Origin: Fen-999 sp964530115
GTDB lineage: Bacteria > Pseudomonadota > Gammaproteobacteria > Burkholderiales > Rhodocyclaceae
Assembly (NCBI GenBank): GCA_964530115.1
Contig: CAZGYD010000202.1
Location: 1-8,630, forward strand
Reading direction: 5' to 3'
DNA: 8,630 nucleotides
Below, in pieces: positions 5,053 through 8,630 of the stretch. Each line of letters begins with the position of its first letter. Position 1 is the first letter of the stretch. Both the position numbers and the translations under genes were made by a program. Under the pieces are notes generated by a model that saw nothing but the letters and a program-made list of their open reading frames with translations, was not told the DNA's origin and ran no database searches.

Positions 5053-6381
5053 ATGAGCGAAGCACAGGATCTCCGCCCGCGCGCCGAAACCCAGCTCGAG
5101 CAGCACCTCGCCGAGGTGCAGCTCCTGCTGTCGCGCCAGCGCCGCATCGAGGATCTGGTCCACCGGCAGGAGATGCCGCGCCAGGAACTGGTCGAGGAGA
5201 TCGTGCACAAGCAGCACCTCGTCGAGCTGCAAAAGCTGCTCGACCGCCTCGATGACGACACCATCGCGCGCATCCTCGAGACACTCTCCGAGGAGGACCG
5301 CATCACCGCCTGGCAACAGGTCAACGAGGCGCGCTGCGAGTCCATACTCGAACGTTTGCCCGACGACGTGCGCGAGGAGCTGGTCGGCGCCCGCTCCTAC
5401 GCGAGCGTGCGCAACATGCTCAATGCCTTCGAGCTCCGGAACGGCCGGCTGTCGCAGGTGCAGATCGGCAGCCGCGAGGACCTGGCCGCGGTCAGGCCGA
5501 TCTGGGTCGACCTCGTCGCGCCGACGCCGCTGGTGCGCAAGTGGGTTGGCCAGCACTTCGGCGTCGATCTGCCGGATCCCGAGGACCTGACCGACATCGA
5601 GGCCAGCGCGCGCTTCTACGTCGAGGACAACGGCGAAGTGCATCTGCACTCCGACTTCCTGCTCGACCGTCCCGACAGCGAGGCGCGCAACGTCGCGGTC
5701 GCCTTCATCCTGCACGACAACATCCTCTTCTCGGTGCGCAGCGAGGAGCTGCCGGTGTTCCGCCTGCAACGGCTGCGCGCGCGCAGCCAGCCGGGCTACG
5801 TCAAGGACGGCCTGGAGGTGCTGCTCGATCTGTACGACGCCGACGTCGAGTACTCGGCCGACACGCTCGAGGACATCTACGCCGAGCTCGACCGCATCGA
5901 CCGCCGCGTGCTCACGCCGCACGTCGGCGACGACGAGGCCGCCGCCATCCTCGCCGAAATCGCCCGAAGCGAGAACCTGAACGGCCGCATCCGCAGGAAC
6001 GTCCTCGACACCCGCCGGGCGCTCTCCTTCCTGATGCGCAGCCGCATCCTGACCACGGAGCAGCACGAGGACGCGCGCCAGATCCTGCGCGACATCGAGT
6101 CGCTCGACGGCCACACGGTCTATCTCTTCGGCAAGATCAACTTCCTGATGGACGCCACCGTCGGCTTCATCAACATCAACCAGAACAAGATCATCAAGAT
6201 CTTCTCCGTGGCCAGCGTGGCGCTGCTGCCGCCCACGCTGATTGCCAGCGTCTACGGCATGAACTTCAAGTACATGCCCGAGCTGGAGTGGCAGATCGGC
6301 TACCCGTTCGCCATCGGGCTGATGGTCGCCTCCGCCCTGGTGCCGATGATGTATTTCCGCCGCCGCGGCTGGCTGAAATAA
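5053..6381 (+). CDS. corA: CorA-type magnesium/divalent-cation channel with N-terminal MgtE-N-like domain
   Basis: This 442-residue inner-membrane protein should let Mg2+ (perhaps also Co2+ or Ni2+) into the cell. The C-terminal half is CorA: a cytoplasmic alpha/beta domain from about residue 148, a long helix (about 280-380), TM1 (about 383-401), the hallmark YGMNF motif at 401-405, a short acidic periplasmic loop (MPELEWQIGYP), TM2 (about 418-435) and a basic tail FRRRGWLK. Residues about 47-113 resemble the MgtE N-terminal superhelix (HLVELQKLLDRLDDDTIARI, then ILERLPDDVREELVG), a Mg2+-sensing module of a different Mg2+ channel family. E. coli CorA has 316 residues, so about 125 are extra here. 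I chose ATG 5053 because the frame upstream is only repeat translation. The gene stands alone on the plus strand and converges on mtnN. Confidence 0.93.
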   Translation: MSEAQDLRPRAETQLEQHLAEVQLLLSRQRRIEDLVHRQEMPRQELVEEIVHKQHLVELQKLLDRLDDDTIARILETLSEEDRITAWQQVNEARCESILERLPDDVREELVGARSYASVRNMLNAFELRNGRLSQVQIGSREDLAAVRPIWVDLVAPTPLVRKWVGQHFGVDLPDPEDLTDIEASARFYVEDNGEVHLHSDFLLDRPDSEARNVAVAFILHDNILFSVRSEELPVFRLQRLRARSQPGYVKDGLEVLLDLYDADVEYSADTLEDIYAELDRIDRRVLTPHVGDDEAAAILAEIARSENLNGRIRRNVLDTRRALSFLMRSRILTTEQHEDARQILRDIESLDGHTVYLFGKINFLMDATVGFININQNKIIKIFSVASVALLPPTLIASVYGMNFKYMPELEWQIGYPFAIGLMVASALVPMMYFRRRGWLK

Positions 6382-6383
6382 GC

Positions 6384-6416
6384 CCGCCGGCAGAATTTTT
6401 CAGGTTTTCTGCGCGG
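6384..6416 (+). terminator. Weak hairpin after corA, possible terminator
   Basis: Between the convergent corA and mtnN stops, GCAGAA (6390-6395) pairs with TTCTGC (6407-6412). CCGC (6384-6387) can pair with GCGG (6413-6416) after a two-base bulge, giving about 10 pairs and an 11-base loop. No U-tract follows on either strand, so intrinsic termination is doubtful. It is the only secondary structure I see in this 52-base gap. Confidence 0.25.
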
Positions 6417-6433
6417 ACCCCAGCGCCATCCGG

Positions 6434-7210
6434 TCAGTTGCCGCTATCATTTTTGATATTCTGCAGCAGCGCATCGACCACCGCCAGGCTGTAGGGGCTG
6501 GCCACCGTGCGCACGAAGCGGGTGAAGTCGGTGTGCGCGGCGTCGTCGGCGCGGTCGGAAATCGTGCGCACCACCGCCAGCGGCACGCCGCAGTCGTGGC
6601 AGACCTGCGCAAACGCCGCGCCCTCCATCTCCACGGCCAGCGCCTCGGGCAGCGCCTGCTGCAGCGCCCGGCTCTCCGCCGCGGTGGAGACGAAGCGGTC
6701 ACCGCTGACCAACAGCCCCGTGTGCACCCGCGGCGCGTGCAGGCCCAGCGCGGCCAGCGCCTCGTCCAGCCCATGCTGCGAGGTCGCCTGCAAGGCCGCC
6801 TGCGCCGCCGCGCGCACCTGGGCCGTCAGCGCCGCGTCGGCCTCGTAGCGCGCGCGGCCGTGCGCGGGCACGACGTACTTCGGAAAAATCGGCGAGGCAT
6901 CGAAATCGTGCTGCAGAAAGGCCTCGGCCACCACCACGTCGCCCACCGCCACTTCACGCGCCAGGCCGCCCGCCACCCCGGTGAACACCACGGCCCGCGC
7001 CCTGAAACGCTCGGCCAGCAGCACCGCCGTGGTGGCTGCGGCCACCTTGCCGATGCCCGAGAGCGTGGCCACCACCGGCACGCCGCGCCAGTGGCCGAGC
7101 AGAAAGTCGCGCCCGGCCACGCGCTGCACCCGCGCCTCGGACAGGCGCGCGAGCACGGCGTCGAGCTCCTCGCGCATGGCGCTGACGAGGGCGAGCGGTT
7201 GGTCTTTCAT
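6434..7210 (-). CDS. mtnN: 5'-methylthioadenosine/S-adenosylhomocysteine nucleosidase
   Basis: This 258-residue cytoplasmic enzyme hydrolyses MTA and SAH to adenine plus methylthioribose or S-ribosylhomocysteine. It removes inhibitory by-products of SAM-dependent methylation and polyamine synthesis. Visible family features are VSAMREEL at the N-terminus (acidic residue 14 or 15, equivalent to the catalytic Glu12 of E. coli), SGIGKVAAA (51-59), VVFTGVAGGL (74-83), LAVEMEGAAF (191-200, ribose-binding Met-Glu) and RTISDRAD (215-222) with the general-acid Asp219. It is about 26 residues longer than E. coli MtnN (232), mostly between residues 100 and 165. ATG 7210 is the natural start, right before the first beta-strand; no clear ribosome site precedes it. 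It lies 83 bases downstream of fadD with a terminator-like hairpin between them. Valine codons are strongly GTG-biased (about 26 GTG to 6 GTC), unlike the genes on the left. Confidence 0.93.
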   Translation of the reverse strand: MKDQPLALVSAMREELDAVLARLSEARVQRVAGRDFLLGHWRGVPVVATLSGIGKVAAATTAVLLAERFRARAVVFTGVAGGLAREVAVGDVVVAEAFLQHDFDASPIFPKYVVPAHGRARYEADAALTAQVRAAAQAALQATSQHGLDEALAALGLHAPRVHTGLLVSGDRFVSTAAESRALQQALPEALAVEMEGAAFAQVCHDCGVPLAVVRTISDRADDAAHTDFTRFVRTVASPYSLAVVDALLQNIKNDSGN

Positions 7211-7237
7211 GGTGCGGGGCGTGGGTTCGCAGACGAC

Positions 7238-7260
7238 AAAGGCGGCCGTGGCCGCCTTTT
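7238..7260 (-). terminator. Strong hairpin between fadD and mtnN, probable rho-independent terminator
   Basis: AAAGGCGGC (7238-7246) and GCCGCCTTT (7251-7259) form a perfect 9-bp stem with a four-base loop. Reading with fadD on the minus strand, the stem ends in TTTG, a short U-run; on the plus strand it ends in TTTT. It lies 34 bases past the fadD stop and 28 bases before the mtnN start. It could end or attenuate fadD transcription, which would make mtnN partly independent. The U-run is short for a strong terminator. Confidence 0.6.
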
Positions 7261-7293
7261 CATTGTGCCCTGGGGCGATGCGTCAGGTGGCGA

Positions 7294-8630
7294 TCAGCGC
7301 TTGTCGCGCAGTTCGCGCCGCAGGATCTTGCCCACCGGCGTCTTGGGCAGCTCGGTGCGGAACTCGACGATCTTGGGCTGCTTGTAGCCGGTGAGGTTGT
7401 CGCGGCAGAACGCGCGCACCGCGGCTTCGGTGAGGCCCGGGTCTTTCCTGACGATGACGAGCTTGACCGCCTCGCCCGATTTCTCGTCGGGGATGCCCAC
7501 CGCCGCGCACTCGAGCACGCCGGGGCACTCGGCCACAGTCTCCTCGATCTCGTTGGGATAGACGTTGAAGCCGCTGACCAGAATCATGTCCTTCTTGCGG
7601 TCCACGATGCGGAAATAGCCGCGCTCGTCCATCACGCCGACGTCACCGGTACGGAAGAACCCGTCGGCCGTCATCACCTTGGCCGTCTCGTCGGGCCGCT
7701 GCCAGTAGCCGGCCATCACTTGCGGGCCCTTGATGGCGATCTCGCCGGGCTGCCCGCGCGGCACCTCGTGGCCCTCGTCGTCGAGCAGCTTGATGTCGGT
7801 GCTGGGCAGCGGCACGCCGATGGTGCCGGTGAATTCGGTGCTGGTGGTCGGGTTGCAGCAGGCCGAGGGGCTGGTCTCCGACAGGCCATAGCCCTCGCAG
7901 ATCGGGCAGCCCGTCTTCTCCAGCCACAGCCGCGCCACCGCGCTCTGCACCGCCGTGCCGCCGCCGAGCGAGACCTTCAGATGCGACCAGTCCACCTTGT
8001 TGAAGTCGGGGTGGTTGGCCAGCGCGTTGAACAAGGTGTTCACGGCCGGGAAGCTGTGCACCGTGTGCTTGGAGAGCTCCTGCAGCACCGCCGGAATGTC
8101 GCGCGGGTTGGGGATGAGCACCAGCTTGCCGCCGGTGCGCATCGTCAGCATCATGCCCACGGTGAAGGCAAAGATGTGGTAGAGCGGCAGCGCACACACC
8201 GTGGTGGGCTGCTCGCCGGCCGGAATCTTGTCCATCACCGGCTGGTTCCAGGCTTCGGACTGCAGCACGTTGGCGATGATGTTGCGATGCAGCAGCGCAG
8301 CGCCTTTGGACACGCCCGTGGTGCCGCCGGTGTACTGCAGCACGGCCACGTCGTCGGCCGCGACCGCCGGCGCCTTGAACGGCCCGCGCGTGCCGCGCGC
8401 AATGGCCTCGTTGAAGCGCACCGCCTGCGGCAGGTTGAACGGCGGCACCATCTTGCGCTTGTTGCGGATCAAGTAGTTGACCACCGCGCCCTTGAGCAGG
8501 CCCAAACTGTCACCGAAGGCGCACAGCACCACGTTGCGCACCACAGGGTGGCCGATGCACTGCTCCAGCGTCTGTGCGAATTTCCCGATGGTTACGATGG
8601 CCTTGTCGCCCGATGACTTGCGCTGTTGCC
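7294..8630 (-). CDS. fadD: Long-chain fatty-acid-CoA ligase (N-terminus outside the window)
   Basis: The enzyme activates fatty acids to acyl-CoA through an acyl-adenylate, feeding beta-oxidation or lipid synthesis at the inner face of the membrane. The frame is open to the right edge with about 444 codons visible. FadD is usually about 560 residues, so roughly 115 N-terminal residues lie beyond 8630. The first visible residues (QQRKSSGDKAIVTIGKFAQT) already align with the FadD interior, so the GTG at 8544 is not a real start. Motifs present are the AMP-binding P-loop YTGGTTGVSKG (8302-8334), the adenylate motif GYGLSETSP (about 7867-7893), GEIAIKGPQVMAGYW, the hinge DRKKDMILVSGFNVYPNEIE, and the catalytic-lysine motif KTPVGKILRREL near the C-terminus (Lys codon at 7327-7329). 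It stops 83 bases before mtnN. Codon choice resembles mtnN (GTG-rich). The family call is very safe; chain-length preference is unknown. Confidence 0.95.
   Translation of the reverse strand, partial: QQRKSSGDKAIVTIGKFAQTLEQCIGHPVVRNVVLCAFGDSLGLLKGAVVNYLIRNKRKMVPPFNLPQAVRFNEAIARGTRGPFKAPAVAADDVAVLQYTGGTTGVSKGAALLHRNIIANVLQSEAWNQPVMDKIPAGEQPTTVCALPLYHIFAFTVGMMLTMRTGGKLVLIPNPRDIPAVLQELSKHTVHSFPAVNTLFNALANHPDFNKVDWSHLKVSLGGGTAVQSAVARLWLEKTGCPICEGYGLSETSPSACCNPTTSTEFTGTIGVPLPSTDIKLLDDEGHEVPRGQPGEIAIKGPQVMAGYWQRPDETAKVMTADGFFRTGDVGVMDERGYFRIVDRKKDMILVSGFNVYPNEIEETVAECPGVLECAAVGIPDEKSGEAVKLVIVRKDPGLTEAAVRAFCRDNLTGYKQPKIVEFRTELPKTPVGKILRRELRDKR

Noticed and set aside
4660..6114. 484-codon minus-strand open frame running from the repeats across corA
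   Set aside because: Most of it is antisense to corA, and the rest is repeat translation (EGWGEAPQARDGAKPH-like). No start signal or family match.
8542..8544. GTG start of fadD at 8544
   Set aside because: Codons upstream to the window edge continue the FadD homology without a stop, so this GTG is an internal valine and the gene begins outside the window.
7720..8616. 298-codon plus-strand open frame
   Set aside because: Antisense to fadD, which has all adenylate-forming motifs in its own frame.

Overview
The window is GC-rich bacterial DNA, most likely from a betaproteobacterium. The left three quarters read like a Rhodocyclales-type genome (Azoarcus/Thauera relatives). The right quarter, with its fadD and mtnN homologues, reads more like the Burkholderiales. 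These lineage guesses come from overall protein resemblance only. The first 56 bases are not genomic: they match a degraded Nextera/Tn5 sequencing adapter, so base 57 is effectively the end of a draft, probably metagenomic, contig.

Layout. (1) Bases 57-1726, minus strand: a two-gene export operon made of a periplasmic membrane-fusion protein and a MacB/LolD-type ABC ATPase. The ATPase is cut by the contig end, and its permease partner would lie beyond it. (2) Bases 1727-1833: a short divergent regulatory region with inverted repeats. (3) Bases 1834-2286, plus strand: a secreted single-domain rhodanese. It overlaps, tail to tail, (4) a minus-strand cluster at 2269-4663, transcribed as MipA/OmpV-like outer-membrane protein, then LysE/RhtB-type exporter, then a soluble PDC/Cache-sensor protein of unknown output. 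(5) Bases 4664-5052: a gene-free divergent region holding a dense tandem array of small hairpins (4 x 26 bp plus 2 x 46 bp), all built on the same CTTCG core. (6) Bases 5053-6381, plus strand: a CorA-type Mg2+ channel with an MgtE-N-like helical domain on its N-terminus. (7) Bases 6434-8630, minus strand: a long-chain acyl-CoA synthetase (fadD, 5' end outside the window), an intergenic hairpin terminator, then MTA/SAH nucleosidase (mtnN).

Functionally this is a patchwork of envelope, transport and housekeeping genes, not one pathway. The left operon should move a substrate across the envelope. The mipA-lysE-sensor cluster joins an outer-membrane protein, an inner-membrane amino-acid-type exporter and a ligand-sensing protein. 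corA handles Mg2+. mtnN and fadD serve methyl-cycle salvage and fatty-acid activation.

I found no convincing new defence, mobile or biosynthetic system. The observations most worth a second look are the adapter remnant and nearby sequence decay, the hairpin array, the MgtE-N/CorA fusion, the soluble Cache protein, and a valine-codon shift at about 6.4 kb that may mark transfer or a chimeric join.
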